Shown: positions 32,166 through 41,187, numbered from the stretch's first letter. The stretch: DNA of 64,000 nucleotides from Paenibacillus_Z sp042653205 (GCF_042653205.1 NZ_JBHSHY010000017.1:47879-111878); one strand, 5' to 3'. Notes: a model not told the origin generated them from the sequence alone. Translations and numbers: made by a program.

Positions 32166-32209
32166 ATGATCATTTATTTTGTACCTACCGTTCGGTACAG
32201 AATGATCAT
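32166..32209. promoter_or_regulatory. TetR-type operator, copy 2, with outer inverted repeat
   Basis: The core GTACCTACCGTTCGGTAC (32181-32198) is enclosed by ATGATCATT (32166-32174) and AATGATCAT (32201-32209), giving a nested dyad of 44 bases. Confidence 0.7.
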
Positions 32210-32260
32210 AACAAACACGCTTCATACGCGCAATGGAAATAAACGGAAGCAATGAGGCTC

Positions 32261-32830
32261 TCATGAGAGCCTATATTGCGCGCGAATGCACGCGATGGCG
32301 TTGGTGAGAAAGCCGACCTCTTTTTGACTCTTCTTAAGCAAAATGGCGCCTTCGATCATCGATACGATGGCTCGCGCATGCTGTTTGGCATCGATGTCCG
32401 ACGTTAAATGTCCCCGTTCTTTCAGCTCACTCAGCGCGCCTTCAATCGATGAAATCCAACGATCAAATATATAGTGGACCTTTAGCCTGAAGGTCTCGTC
32501 GTGTTCGCTCATCTCGATGGCAAGATTACCCGCGGGACAACCCGACTCTTCGTCCGTATGGATGGTCAATGTCCTGTCCAGCATTTTATTCAGTTTCACG
32601 ACGGGATCAAGATCGGCTGCGAATATGCCTTCAAATACATCCCTTTCCCATTCCTTGACCAGATCATCGACGACGGCCAGACCGAGGTCGCGCTTGGATG
32701 AAAAGTAGTGATAGAACTGGCCTTTTCCGATGTGAGCCCCGTCCAAGATGTCGCTGATCGACGTAGCTTGGTAGCCCTTATAATAAATGATGCTTCTGGA
32801 AACCTTAATAATCTCTTGGAGTTTCAACAT
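32261..32830 (-). CDS. TetR-family transcriptional regulator
   Basis: This 189-residue repressor has an N-terminal helix-turn-helix (residues 5-50, with YKGYQATSISDILDGAHIGKGQFYHYFSSKRDLG) typical of TetR proteins that sense small hydrophobic compounds. The C-terminal ligand domain contains ESGCPAGNLAIEMSEHDETFR, a pattern common in regulators of reductase and efflux genes. The ATG at 32830 follows AAGGGG; a TTG start would add 13 residues. It is followed by two operator dyads and the oxidoreductase/MFS genes on the same strand, which it most likely represses. It is AT-rich like these. Confidence 0.87.
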   Translation of the reverse strand: MLKLQEIIKVSRSIIYYKGYQATSISDILDGAHIGKGQFYHYFSSKRDLGLAVVDDLVKEWERDVFEGIFAADLDPVVKLNKMLDRTLTIHTDEESGCPAGNLAIEMSEHDETFRLKVHYIFDRWISSIEGALSELKERGHLTSDIDAKQHARAIVSMIEGAILLKKSQKEVGFLTNAIACIRAQYRLS

Positions 32831-33200
32831 TTCGACACGCCCCTTGCGTTTACTTTTGCCCGTGCTCAATATCGCTCAATATCCGCCTAACCAGTTGAGT
32901 TGGAACGGTGACAACATGAATTTTATCACAGATTGCATAAAACGGATAATGGTAGAGGCGAGTCATTCCAGGGTAGTATTCCCAACGGTGGCTATGTTTA
33001 TGACGAGCGGACGGGGAAGGACAGACTAGCTTCTTGTCTTGGCGGAGTCCTTACGTTTGTCGCCTGGCCGTGCCGCGATGACATCAGAAATCAGCATTGC
33101 CGCAACCCAGTCCTGGCAAGGAAAACGGGGCCTTATGGCCCCGTTAAAATGTTATCTCACGGCGGCGCTCAGCCGCGGGAGCGGCGCTGCCTCGCGGCCG
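32831..33200. other. Intergenic region at the right edge of the AT-rich block
   Basis: The left part is AT-rich, and the sequence becomes GC-rich after about 33.03 kb. Apart from the terminator at 33125-33144, I see no gene. Confidence 0.5.
33125..33144. terminator. Terminator after the coiled-coil protein gene
   Basis: ACGGGGCC (33125-33132) pairs with GGCCCCGT (33137-33144), with loop TTAT and A/T-rich flanks on both sides. Confidence 0.85.
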
Positions 33201-34142
33201 CTACGGCCGCTGCGCTTCGATCCAGGCGACGCGCTTCGCCTGGGCGTTCTGCAGCGCGGCATCCGCGACCGCGAATTCCGACTGCAGCCGGTTTACGACG
33301 GCGCGGACCTCGCTGATCGCCCGCAGCGTCTGGTTCTGCGCCTCCTGGATCCGCTTCTGTACGATCCAGTCCGTAATGAGGCCGTCGAACCAATAATCCC
33401 CGAACTTGAGCAAGCCGCTGATGTCGATCCCGGCGTCCACGGTCCGGTCCAGGTCCGCCAGCTCGTCGCGGAAGCTCCGCATCAGATGGTTGGCGTTATT
33501 CATGGACACCTTCGCGGCGTCGACGTGCTCGTGCTTCATGTGCGTGCTGATGATTCCGCCGCCGCCCCACAGGTCCCAATTGCCCCAGCCCTCGGCTTTA
33601 TCCAGGCTGTGCGAGGCATCCTCCAGCGACGTCATCACGCGCCGTCCGGCCGTGAGCGCCTCCTTCAGCTCCTTCGCCGCGATCGACCGGTCGGCAATAT
33701 CTGCCTCCATCTCGGCCAGCTCGGCGGCGTATGCCGATGTCCGCAGCAGCGCTTCCTTCTCGGCCAGCAGCCGGGCGTACTCGACCTCAGCGTTCGCGCA
33801 GGCCGCGAGCTCGTCGCCGGTGTCCACGATGCCGGCCTTCAGCTGCGCCTCCGCCTGTCTGGCCTCCTGCAGGTTCAGCGCGGCGGCCAGCGCCTGCTGG
33901 CGTTCCAGCTCCAGCTGCTCTTCTTTGCTTCGCAGCAGCGTGTGGAACAGGTTCGCGAGCGACATCCGCGTCAGCTTCTCCACGTCCGCCTGCTCCGCCT
34001 CCAGCTTCATTTCCAGCTCAATGATCTGCTTCTCCTTTTCCCGCAGCCGGCTGCGCAGCTGTTCCTGCCGCCGCTGCGCCTTCTCCAGCCGGTGCATCCG
34101 TTCCTTCGCCTCCGCCAATCGGTCCGGTCCGTATTCCACCAT
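33201..34142 (-). CDS. Uncharacterised coiled-coil protein
   Basis: This 313-residue protein has no signal peptide or membrane segment. Residues 5-75 and 75-165 are predicted long coiled coils (Glu/Lys/Arg/Ala/Leu heptads). The middle holds a distinctive conserved-looking block (about 185-255) with NWDLWGGGGIISTHMKHEHVDAA, then MNNANHLMRSFRDELADL and FGDYWFDGLITDWIVQKRI; a last helix follows. This block does not resemble any enzyme I know. The ATG follows GGAGCGATG. It is transcribed alone, with its own terminator. A structural or scaffolding role is possible but unsupported. Confidence 0.75.
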   Translation of the reverse strand: MVEYGPDRLAEAKERMHRLEKAQRRQEQLRSRLREKEKQIIELEMKLEAEQADVEKLTRMSLANLFHTLLRSKEEQLELERQQALAAALNLQEARQAEAQLKAGIVDTGDELAACANAEVEYARLLAEKEALLRTSAYAAELAEMEADIADRSIAAKELKEALTAGRRVMTSLEDASHSLDKAEGWGNWDLWGGGGIISTHMKHEHVDAAKVSMNNANHLMRSFRDELADLDRTVDAGIDISGLLKFGDYWFDGLITDWIVQKRIQEAQNQTLRAISEVRAVVNRLQSEFAVADAALQNAQAKRVAWIEAQRP

Positions 34143-34312
34143 CGCCCATCGCTCCTCTCGTATCGCTCGCTGTATATACGCGGGAGCGGCCGCGCGGATG
34201 CGGCTCCGGTTAAAAAATATATCGACCGTCTGTTCTTACGAATTAAAGGAGAAATTTGAATCATGGCGAAGCATCATTTACCTAATTGGGAAATGAAGGG
34301 AGAAGATCGGGA

Positions 34313-35230
34313 ATGGGAGGAACCAACCGAAAAACCGCGCATCAAGCGGGCCTGAGAACGGTGTGCAGGGAGTCGGAATGGGAGCTTCGCTACGACATGG
34401 AGTCCAGGGTTTGGCGGGGAAACCTGAACTATATCGGCATCGTTTTGCATGAATCGTGGCGCGTCGAGTACCACAGTCACGATCATTTCGAACTCTGCTA
34501 TGTCGCCTCCGGCAGCGGATGGTTCTCGATCGACGGGTCCTTTTTCCGCGTAAGCAAGGGTGATTTGTTCCTGACGAAGCCCGGTGAATGCCATCAAGGC
34601 GCGGCATCGAGGGATACGGCATTTCGGCTTTACTTCCTCGGTTTTAACTTCGACCAGCTGTCGGGATTGGTGTTCGATTATTACAGGCTGGACATGAATA
34701 GAGCGAAGAAGGACGAGCACCAGATCGTGAAGCAGGCCGGCGACCGCATTATGCAGGAGCTGCGTAGCGCGGAGCCGCGCTGGGAGGAGATGGTGCACGG
34801 CATCATGGTGCAGCTGCTCGTCTCCGTACTGCGCATCTTTCAATCCGACCAGCAGACCAGAGAAGTCGGGGCGCAGAGGGATCAGCCATTATGGAATATG
34901 CTGGACGTGCTGGACTACTTGCATGCCGAAGTGCATGCAGGCCATACGATCGAGGGGATTGCGGAGAAGTTCCATATCAGCCGCACCCACCTGGCACGGG
35001 AATTTAAACGCCGTATCGGCATTCCGCTTGGAGAATACGTGCGCAACCAGTGCTTGGACAAAGCGAAGCATGATCTTAAGGAAACGAACGAAACGGTCTC
35101 GACCATCGCGGAAAAGCTGCGCTTCCCTTCGATCCATTCCTTCAGCTTATTTTTTAAACGGCATACGGGACTGTCCCCGCAAGCCTTTCGCACGATAGCG
35201 ACCGCTTCCCGACATGGAGCGAAACGTTAA
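34313..35230 (+). CDS. AraC-family transcriptional regulator
   Basis: This 305-residue regulator has an N-terminal cupin (VEYHSHDHFELCYVASGSGWFSIDG) and a C-terminal double helix-turn-helix (about 205-300, ending in FSLFFKRHTGLSPQAFRTI). The ATG at 34313 follows GGGAG; an upstream TTG is less likely. It stands directly upstream of a sugar ABC transporter operon on the same strand, separated by a gap with a TATAAT box, and is the probable activator of that operon. Confidence 0.87.
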   Translation: MGGTNRKTAHQAGLRTVCRESEWELRYDMESRVWRGNLNYIGIVLHESWRVEYHSHDHFELCYVASGSGWFSIDGSFFRVSKGDLFLTKPGECHQGAASRDTAFRLYFLGFNFDQLSGLVFDYYRLDMNRAKKDEHQIVKQAGDRIMQELRSAEPRWEEMVHGIMVQLLVSVLRIFQSDQQTREVGAQRDQPLWNMLDVLDYLHAEVHAGHTIEGIAEKFHISRTHLAREFKRRIGIPLGEYVRNQCLDKAKHDLKETNETVSTIAEKLRFPSIHSFSLFFKRHTGLSPQAFRTIATASRHGAKR

Positions 35231-35274
35231 ATTTATGGACCGGAAGTTAAAAGACAATGTTAAATGACAAGCTT

Positions 35275-35280
35275 TATAAT
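35275..35280 (+). promoter_or_regulatory. Candidate -10 box of the second LplB/YtcP transporter operon
   Basis: A perfect TATAAT lies 160 bases upstream of the first permease. No good -35 box is at the right distance (AGACAA at 17 bases), as expected for an activator-dependent promoter. Confidence 0.4.
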
Positions 35281-35439
35281 GACAACTGTAACAGCATACA
35301 ACACGGTATATAGCAGACCATTGCGAACCGTAGGGCAAGTTTAAGGTGTGACTCATTTTCAATGGAACCGCTTCCAATTAAAATGTTCCATCTCATCCGC
35401 AACATCTATCCGTATGCCGAAACCGAAAGGAGAGCCGAT

Positions 35440-36408
35440 ATGCCAAGCACTAACGCCGCAGCAACCTCCGTGCCTGAGCGCGCGCCTAAGCGCCTGACAC
35501 GCTTCGCGGACGTGAAGAAAAAGCTGAAGAAGAGCGCCGTCCTTTATATCATCATTGCGCCCGTCGTCATCTATTTTGCCATCTGGGCTTACTGGCCCAT
35601 GTACGGCGTGCAGATCGCGTTCAAGAACTTTTTGCCCGGCGTCGGCATCTGGAGCAGCCCATGGGTCGGCATCAATCATTTCGAACGGTTGTTTAACTCT
35701 TATTACTTCGGCCCTATCGTACGCAATACGATCGCCATCTCGCTATATAGCATTTTGATCGGTATTCCGACCCCTATTATTCTAGCGCTTATGTTTAACG
35801 AATTGCGCAGCAAACGGTTCAAGACGATCGCTCAGACGATCTCGTATGCGCCCCATTTCATATCGGTCGTCGTGGCCGTCGGTATGCTCTTGTTCTTCCT
35901 TTCACCGACAAACGGCGTCATTAACGGCATAATCGAGCTATTCGGGGGAACGCCGAAGAACTTCCTTGCGCAGCCCGGCAGCTTCTGGAGCATCTTCGTA
36001 TGGTCCGGCACCTGGCAGGGGATCGGCTGGGCGTCGCTGATATATACCGCGGCCATGTCGGGTATCTCGCCCGACCAATATGAGGCCGCTTATATCGACG
36101 GTGCGAGCAAGTTCCGCCGGATCTGGCACATCACGCTGCCAGGCATAGCACCAACAATCGTCATTTTGTCCATCCTGAGCGTAGGCGGCATTATGAGCGT
36201 CGGCCACGAGAAGATTTTGCTGCTGCAGAACGGCTTGAACCTGGAAACGTCCGAGGTTATTTCCACCTACGTGTACAAATCCGGTATCCAGAACGCGCAG
36301 TACAGCTTCTCGGCAGCGATCGGGCTGTTCAACAACGTCATCAATTTCGCAATCCTGCTGCTTGTCAATTCGGTTGCCCGCAGAATTAACGAGACGAGCC
36401 TTTGGTAA
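35440..36408 (+). CDS. Sugar ABC transporter permease, LplB-type
   Basis: This permease of 322 residues has a basic N-terminus, six membrane segments and the EAA loop EAAYIDGASKFRRIWHITLP. It ends in RRINETSLW, as LplB-type permeases do. The ATG at 35440 follows AAAGGAG; upstream ATGs in the same frame lack sites. It is followed by the partner permease after 25 bases. Confidence 0.9.
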   Translation: MPSTNAAATSVPERAPKRLTRFADVKKKLKKSAVLYIIIAPVVIYFAIWAYWPMYGVQIAFKNFLPGVGIWSSPWVGINHFERLFNSYYFGPIVRNTIAISLYSILIGIPTPIILALMFNELRSKRFKTIAQTISYAPHFISVVVAVGMLLFFLSPTNGVINGIIELFGGTPKNFLAQPGSFWSIFVWSGTWQGIGWASLIYTAAMSGISPDQYEAAYIDGASKFRRIWHITLPGIAPTIVILSILSVGGIMSVGHEKILLLQNGLNLETSEVISTYVYKSGIQNAQYSFSAAIGLFNNVINFAILLLVNSVARRINETSLW

Positions 36409-36433
36409 AGGCGCTTAAAAGGAGGACTGCGGC

Positions 36434-37327
36434 ATGAACGCCATTCGGAGAACGGCATCGGAAAAGCTATTTGATTTTATCAACGTCTTCTTAGTGCTCT
36501 TCATTCTGCTCGTGATCCTGTACCCGCTGCTGTTCGTCATCTTTGCCTCGGTCAGCGATCCGAGGCTGATGTTCGAGCATCCGCTGCTGCTGTGGCCAAA
36601 AGGCTTCAATTTAAACAGCTACGCGAAGGTATTCGAGAATAAAGACATTTGGATGTCCTATAAGAACACGATTCTGTATACGTTCGTCGGTACGACCGTC
36701 AATATCATCATGACGATGATCGGCGCATACCCGTTGTCGCGCAGACACTTTTACGGCAAAGGCATCTTTACGTTCCTATTCACCTTCACGATGTTCTTTA
36801 GCGGCGGTCTGATTCCGTCCTACTTGGTCAACAAGCAGCTTGGTATCGTCAATACGATGTGGGTTCTGGTACTGCCAGGCGCGGTTAGCGTGTTCAACCT
36901 CATCATCATGCGGACGTATTTCCAGACGCGGATTCCCGTCGAGCTCGAAGAGAGCGCCTATGTTGACGGTGCGAACGATTTCCATCTGCTGTACAAAGTC
37001 GTGCTGCCGCTATCCACCCCGATCATTGCGGTAATGCTGCTGTTCTATGGGGTCGGGCATTGGAACTCCTATTTCGAAGCGATGATCTATCTGTCGGATC
37101 GCTCCTTATTCACGCTGCAGCTAATTCTCAGGGAAATTCTCGTGCAGAATCAGATGGACAGCATGCTGTCCGTATCCGTCGACGAACAGTACGCCGAACG
37201 GATGATCGTCAAGGAAGGGCTGAAGTACGCGGTTGTCGTTGTTTCGTCGCTTCCGCTGCTCATTATCTATCCGATGCTGTCCAAGTTTTTTGAGAAAGGC
37301 ATTCTTGTCGGTGCCATTAAAGGCTAA
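36434..37327 (+). CDS. Sugar ABC transporter permease, YtcP-type
   Basis: This permease of 297 residues has six membrane segments, the EAA loop ESAYVDGANDFHLLYKVVLP and the family-typical end GILVGAIKG. It pairs with the preceding LplB-type permease. An ATPase is missing, so a shared MsmX-type ATPase is likely. AGGAGG precedes the ATG. Confidence 0.9.
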   Translation: MNAIRRTASEKLFDFINVFLVLFILLVILYPLLFVIFASVSDPRLMFEHPLLLWPKGFNLNSYAKVFENKDIWMSYKNTILYTFVGTTVNIIMTMIGAYPLSRRHFYGKGIFTFLFTFTMFFSGGLIPSYLVNKQLGIVNTMWVLVLPGAVSVFNLIIMRTYFQTRIPVELEESAYVDGANDFHLLYKVVLPLSTPIIAVMLLFYGVGHWNSYFEAMIYLSDRSLFTLQLILREILVQNQMDSMLSVSVDEQYAERMIVKEGLKYAVVVVSSLPLLIIYPMLSKFFEKGILVGAIKG

Positions 37328-37428
37328 TCAAGCACTGATCTCGGCAAGGCGTAACTATCGGCCATTCTGGCGGGGGCGCCTTATCAGATACAGCACCAGC
37401 TAAAATAGAGGCAGAGGGGATGCTTTCG

Positions 37429-39060
37429 ATGAGAAAGATGTTTACGCTGCTAGTGACATCAGCATTCACGGCATCAGTGCTTTTGACAAGCTGCAGCAGC
37501 AATAACGGCGATGGAGGCAACAACGGTACTTCGACTACCGGCAACGAGGGAACAGCATCGGAGTTAAAAACAGGCATTACGCTCAAATTGACCCGCCCCG
37601 GCTTTAACGATGTCCACCCGGCCTCCAAGGACCTGTGGATGTGGAAGAAATACGAGGAAATGTCCGGCGTCAAAGTGAACTGGGAGGAGATTCCGGGTGC
37701 GAGCGTAACCGAACGCAAGAACATCATCATGGCCTCGAGCGATCTGCCGGATGCGTTCTACCAGTTGGGCTTCTCGCAGGGCGAGATCGCGAAGTACGGA
37801 CAGCAGGGCATCTTCGTTCCGCTGGACGATTTGATCGACAAGTATGCGCCGAATATTAAGCAGCTGTTCGAGGAGCATCCGGAAATTAAGCAAGCTGTAA
37901 CGGCCCCGGACGGCAAGGTATATTCGCTTCCATACGTCGATACGTCCAAGGCATTCGCGTCGCTGCGTATTTATATTAATAAGAACTGGCTCAACAAGGT
38001 CGGCTTGGAGCAGCCGCAAACGATCGACGAATTTTATACTGCCTTGAAAGCGTTCAAAGAGCAGGATGCGAACGGCAACGGCAAAGCCGATGAAACCGGC
38101 TGGTACATGCCTGCCGGCTCGCTGAGTTGGACGCTGGAGCGCCAATTGCTCGGCAGCTTCGGCATGGGCAACGGCGGCCTGAAGGCAGCTGAGAGCTGGA
38201 TCTACTTGGATGATCAGGGCGAAGTGCAAACGGTGTTCAACGATCCGAAGTATAAAGAAGTTTGGCTTTATCTGAAGAAGCTGTACACCGAAGGCTTGCT
38301 TCACCCGCAAACATTCACCGGCGTCGAGTATGCCCAGTGGGTAGCGGACGGCGCGAAGGATTTGGTCGGCGCCTACTCATGGGTAGGTCCGAACTATCTC
38401 GGAGACAAAGTGCAGGACAATTTCGTCGGCATCAACGCGCTGGAAGGCCCGAACGGCGACCGCATCATGAACTGGCTGGATAATCCGGCGCGCGGCATCT
38501 CCTCCTTCGAAATTACGAAGGCGAACAAGTACCCTGCCGAAACGATCCGTTGGATTGACTACTTCTACGGCGAGGAAGGCTCCAAATTCGGTACGCTCGG
38601 CCTTGAAGGCGAAACCTTCAATATGGTGGACGGCAAACCGCAATATATCGATGCGATCAAAAACTACGAAGGCGGTATGCAGCTTGGTGCATTCCAATAC
38701 GTCGACAATGTTTACGGCGGTTACTATCCATACGTCGAGCCCTCCGAAGAATTGCGTATGGGCGTAAAAGGCACGACGGTTGCCGAAGAAATTAACACGG
38801 ATATTTCCGAGCTGGATAAGTTCGCGCCGGCAGAAATTTGGCCGAACTTTGCTCCGACCGAAGAAGAGTCGATGGAAATCGATCCGATTATGACCGACAT
38901 CGGCAAATACATCGACGAAATGCGCGTGAAATTCATTACCGGCAAAGCGGATATCGAAGCGGAGTGGGATAACTACGTGAAAACGCTGGACAAAATGGGT
39001 GCGAAACGTTATCTCGATATCAAACGCGCGCAGTACGACCGGTTTAAAGGCGGCAAGTAA
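37429..39060 (+). CDS. Extracellular solute-binding lipoprotein
   Basis: This 543-residue binding protein has a lipobox LLTSC (Cys about 22) and a Gly/Asn/Thr-rich tether. Typical features are ASKDLWMWKKYEEMSGVKVNWEEIPG and the Glu/Asp-rich C-terminal half. It belongs to the family that works with LplB/YtcP permeases on complex polysaccharide fragments. The ATG at 37429 has GAGGGG at nine bases; the ATG at 37420 is too close to it. No glycoside hydrolase is linked, so the ligand is unknown. The operon's codon use is somewhat less GC-rich than the surroundings. Confidence 0.9.
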   Translation: MRKMFTLLVTSAFTASVLLTSCSSNNGDGGNNGTSTTGNEGTASELKTGITLKLTRPGFNDVHPASKDLWMWKKYEEMSGVKVNWEEIPGASVTERKNIIMASSDLPDAFYQLGFSQGEIAKYGQQGIFVPLDDLIDKYAPNIKQLFEEHPEIKQAVTAPDGKVYSLPYVDTSKAFASLRIYINKNWLNKVGLEQPQTIDEFYTALKAFKEQDANGNGKADETGWYMPAGSLSWTLERQLLGSFGMGNGGLKAAESWIYLDDQGEVQTVFNDPKYKEVWLYLKKLYTEGLLHPQTFTGVEYAQWVADGAKDLVGAYSWVGPNYLGDKVQDNFVGINALEGPNGDRIMNWLDNPARGISSFEITKANKYPAETIRWIDYFYGEEGSKFGTLGLEGETFNMVDGKPQYIDAIKNYEGGMQLGAFQYVDNVYGGYYPYVEPSEELRMGVKGTTVAEEINTDISELDKFAPAEIWPNFAPTEEESMEIDPIMTDIGKYIDEMRVKFITGKADIEAEWDNYVKTLDKMGAKRYLDIKRAQYDRFKGGK

Positions 39061-39080
39061 ACGTCAGGCAGATCTATAAA

Positions 39081-39115
39081 GGAGCCGGAGTGGAAATACG
39101 CCCGGCTTCTTTTGT
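39081..39115 (+). terminator. Terminator of the second LplB/YtcP transporter operon
   Basis: GGAGCCGG (39081-39088) pairs with CCGGCTTC (39102-39109), followed by TTTTGTTGTT. Confidence 0.7.
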
Positions 39116-39218
39116 TGTTCTTTCGGCACCGCGCTTCCCATTCGCGACGAAATCGAGCTGGAAAAACGCCTTTCATCCCGATAACCGGACTCGCTGCCGC
39201 CAGCGCGATCATAAGCCG

Positions 39219-39263
39219 AAAAGACCGTTTTGGCCGGACAGCCTCCGGCCAAAACGGTCTTTT
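39219..39263. terminator. Strong bidirectional terminator
   Basis: A perfect 19-bp stem (39219-39237 with 39245-39263), whose outer part is AAAAGACCG/CGGTCTTTT, has a seven-base loop. It lies between a + strand operon and the minus-strand nucleoside hydrolase gene. Confidence 0.9.
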
Positions 39264-39295
39264 TCGCGCTGCGTTCCCGCCTATGCGGTTCTGCG

Positions 39296-40213
39296 TCAGC
39301 CTTCCAGCTTGCGGAACAGATCCCGGAACACGCCGTCGCGCTCGACGTAATCCACGTACCGGATCAGATGCCGCGTCTTGTCCACGCTCCAGCGGCCGTC
39401 GTCCGACAGCACGGGGCTGTGGACGAGCGAACTCGGCAAGTAGTCGTCGTTCACCAGGTACGCTACCGTCGTCATGTCCCAGATCACGCGGGAATAGCCG
39501 ACGTGATCCGGGCTGCAGTTCCGGTAGGTCTCGTACAAATAGCGGCCGATCGGTCCTTTGTCCTTCACGTACGCTTCGATCTCGGCCAGCGTCGTCCGCA
39601 GGTGGGTGGTCACGCCCATGCACGGGATGAGCACGAGCGGCACGCCGCTGTCCAGCACGACGCGGGCGGCCGGCACGTCCTGGTACAGGTTGAATTCCCG
39701 CGTGTCCGGCCAATGCAGCGCATGGCCGCCCAGCCAGATGACGACGATCCGCTCGATGATCCGCGGCTCCATCAGAATGGCGGAGGCGACGTTCGTGATC
39801 GCGCCGATCGCGAGCACGTAGAGCGGATCGTCCTCGGGCGACGCCATTGCCCGCGCCACGAGGTCGCGCGCGGCTTCGCTCTCGACCGGCGTATCCGCGC
39901 CGGGCAGGTAGCCTTCGGAGCCGCGGTGAATCGGGATGCCGGCCATTTCCGGCACGATGCCGGCGATGCGGCGCAGCTCGTTGTAGCTTTTCTCCATGCC
40001 GTCCTGCGGACCGGTCGACAGCTCGTTGAAGAACGGCGCGGCGTAGAACGCCTCGACCTCGACGGCTTCCGGTGACTTCAGCGCGTAGATGACGGCGAAC
40101 TGGTCGTCGATTTCATTGAACGTGTCCGTGTCGAGCACCATGCGGACCTTGCGCCGCGGGTGCGCGAGTCGCTGCACCCGCTTCTGTTCGGAGATTGCCG
40201 GGTAGTGAACCAT
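39296..40213 (-). CDS. Nucleoside hydrolase (IUNH family)
   Basis: This 305-residue enzyme would cleave the N-glycosidic bond of ribonucleosides or a related compound. The calcium-binding aspartates appear in MVLDTDTFNEIDDQFAV (Asp28, Asp30, Asp36, Asp37). Compared with the classical DTDPGIDD motif, two residues are inserted, as in a divergent subgroup. Further family features are LAIGAITNVASAI and the Asp in VIWDMTTVAYL (active-site Asp near the C-terminus). The ribosome binding site GAGAGGA is 13 bases from the ATG, somewhat far. It stands alone between terminators and a divergent AraC gene. Specificity is uncertain. Confidence 0.82.
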   Translation of the reverse strand: MVHYPAISEQKRVQRLAHPRRKVRMVLDTDTFNEIDDQFAVIYALKSPEAVEVEAFYAAPFFNELSTGPQDGMEKSYNELRRIAGIVPEMAGIPIHRGSEGYLPGADTPVESEAARDLVARAMASPEDDPLYVLAIGAITNVASAILMEPRIIERIVVIWLGGHALHWPDTREFNLYQDVPAARVVLDSGVPLVLIPCMGVTTHLRTTLAEIEAYVKDKGPIGRYLYETYRNCSPDHVGYSRVIWDMTTVAYLVNDDYLPSSLVHSPVLSDDGRWSVDKTRHLIRYVDYVERDGVFRDLFRKLEG

Positions 40214-40416
40214 GATGGGCCGTTCATCCTCTCGGTCGTTATTGGGCAGCGGCCCTCCGTGCTTGCCGGTCCGCCGCCAATCTTATATGATTTGGTTATG
40301 CTATGTGGGTCTTGCCATGGTATCACGGTTATTCTACACCGAACACGGGCGTCCGCGGTTTTACGAAATGGCTGATTGTTTGCACGATGTGGCTGTAACG
40401 AAGGAGGCGGCGTCCG

Positions 40417-41187
40417 ATGCGCGCGCAGATGGAGTTTATGTTTCAGGCGGTTCGGCAGGCGGGGAGCTACATGCCGATGCACGCGCATTCGTGCTGCGAG
40501 CTCGTCTATTACGGCATGGGCGGCGGCACGACCCGGATCCTCAGCGATACGCATGCCTATGCGCCAGGCACCTACGCCGTCATGGCCGCGGGGATGCTGC
40601 ACGACGAGCGGCGGCTCGCGGATACCGAGGTCGTCTGCGTCGGCTTCCGGCTGGACGAGGCCGGCGGCGCGCTGCGGGAAGGCTTGCACGAGGACGGGCC
40701 CGGCCGGCCCGTGGAGAAGCTGCTGCGCGCCATGCTGCAAGAGATGCAGGAGCAGCGGCCGTACTATCCGGACAAGCTCAATTACTTGTTCGGCCTCATC
40801 GTCATCGAGCATAAGCGCACAGCCGGCGTCGCCGCCCCCCAAGAAGCGGACAGCCATCTGCAGTACGCGCGCGCGTTCATCGACGAGCATTACAACGAAA
40901 AAATCACCGTCGAGGAGCTCGCGGCGATGTCGGGGTACAGCTATCATCATTTCCGTCATTTGTTCAAGCGAAAATACGGCCGCTCGCCGATCGCTTACCT
41001 GCTGAACCGGCGCATCCAGCGGGCAAGCCATCTGCTGCGGCACAGCGCGCTATCCGTCGCCGCCATCGCGGAAGCCTGCGGCTTCTCGAGCGACGCGCAG
41101 TTCAGCACGCTGTTCAAGCGGGAGCAGGGCGTATCGCCCCGCCTCTACCGCCGTCAGGTCAATCGAATACCGGAGGGCCGGCCTTGA
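40417..41187 (+). CDS. AraC-family transcriptional regulator
   Basis: This 256-residue regulator has a shortened N-terminal cupin (SYMPMHAHSCCELVYYGMGGG) and a C-terminal AraC DNA-binding domain (about 148-248) with KITVEELAAMSGYSYHHFRHLFKRKYGRSP and ACGFSSDAQFSTLFKREQGVSP. It is divergent from the nucleoside hydrolase gene, a likely target. GAAGGAGG lies upstream of the ATG. Its 3' end overlaps the convergent DUF1904 gene by 29 bases. Confidence 0.85.
   Translation: MRAQMEFMFQAVRQAGSYMPMHAHSCCELVYYGMGGGTTRILSDTHAYAPGTYAVMAAGMLHDERRLADTEVVCVGFRLDEAGGALREGLHEDGPGRPVEKLLRAMLQEMQEQRPYYPDKLNYLFGLIVIEHKRTAGVAAPQEADSHLQYARAFIDEHYNEKITVEELAAMSGYSYHHFRHLFKRKYGRSPIAYLLNRRIQRASHLLRHSALSVAAIAEACGFSSDAQFSTLFKREQGVSPRLYRRQVNRIPEGRP

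Larger units (their letters stand above)
31947..32260. other. Regulatory intergenic region between oxidoreductase and tetR-like genes
   Basis: This 314-base gap holds two copies of an 18-bp operator dyad and no gene. I could not assign -35 and -10 boxes with confidence, though the operators suggest the minus-strand promoter of the oxidoreductase/MFS operon lies at about 32.1-32.2 kb. Confidence 0.6.
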
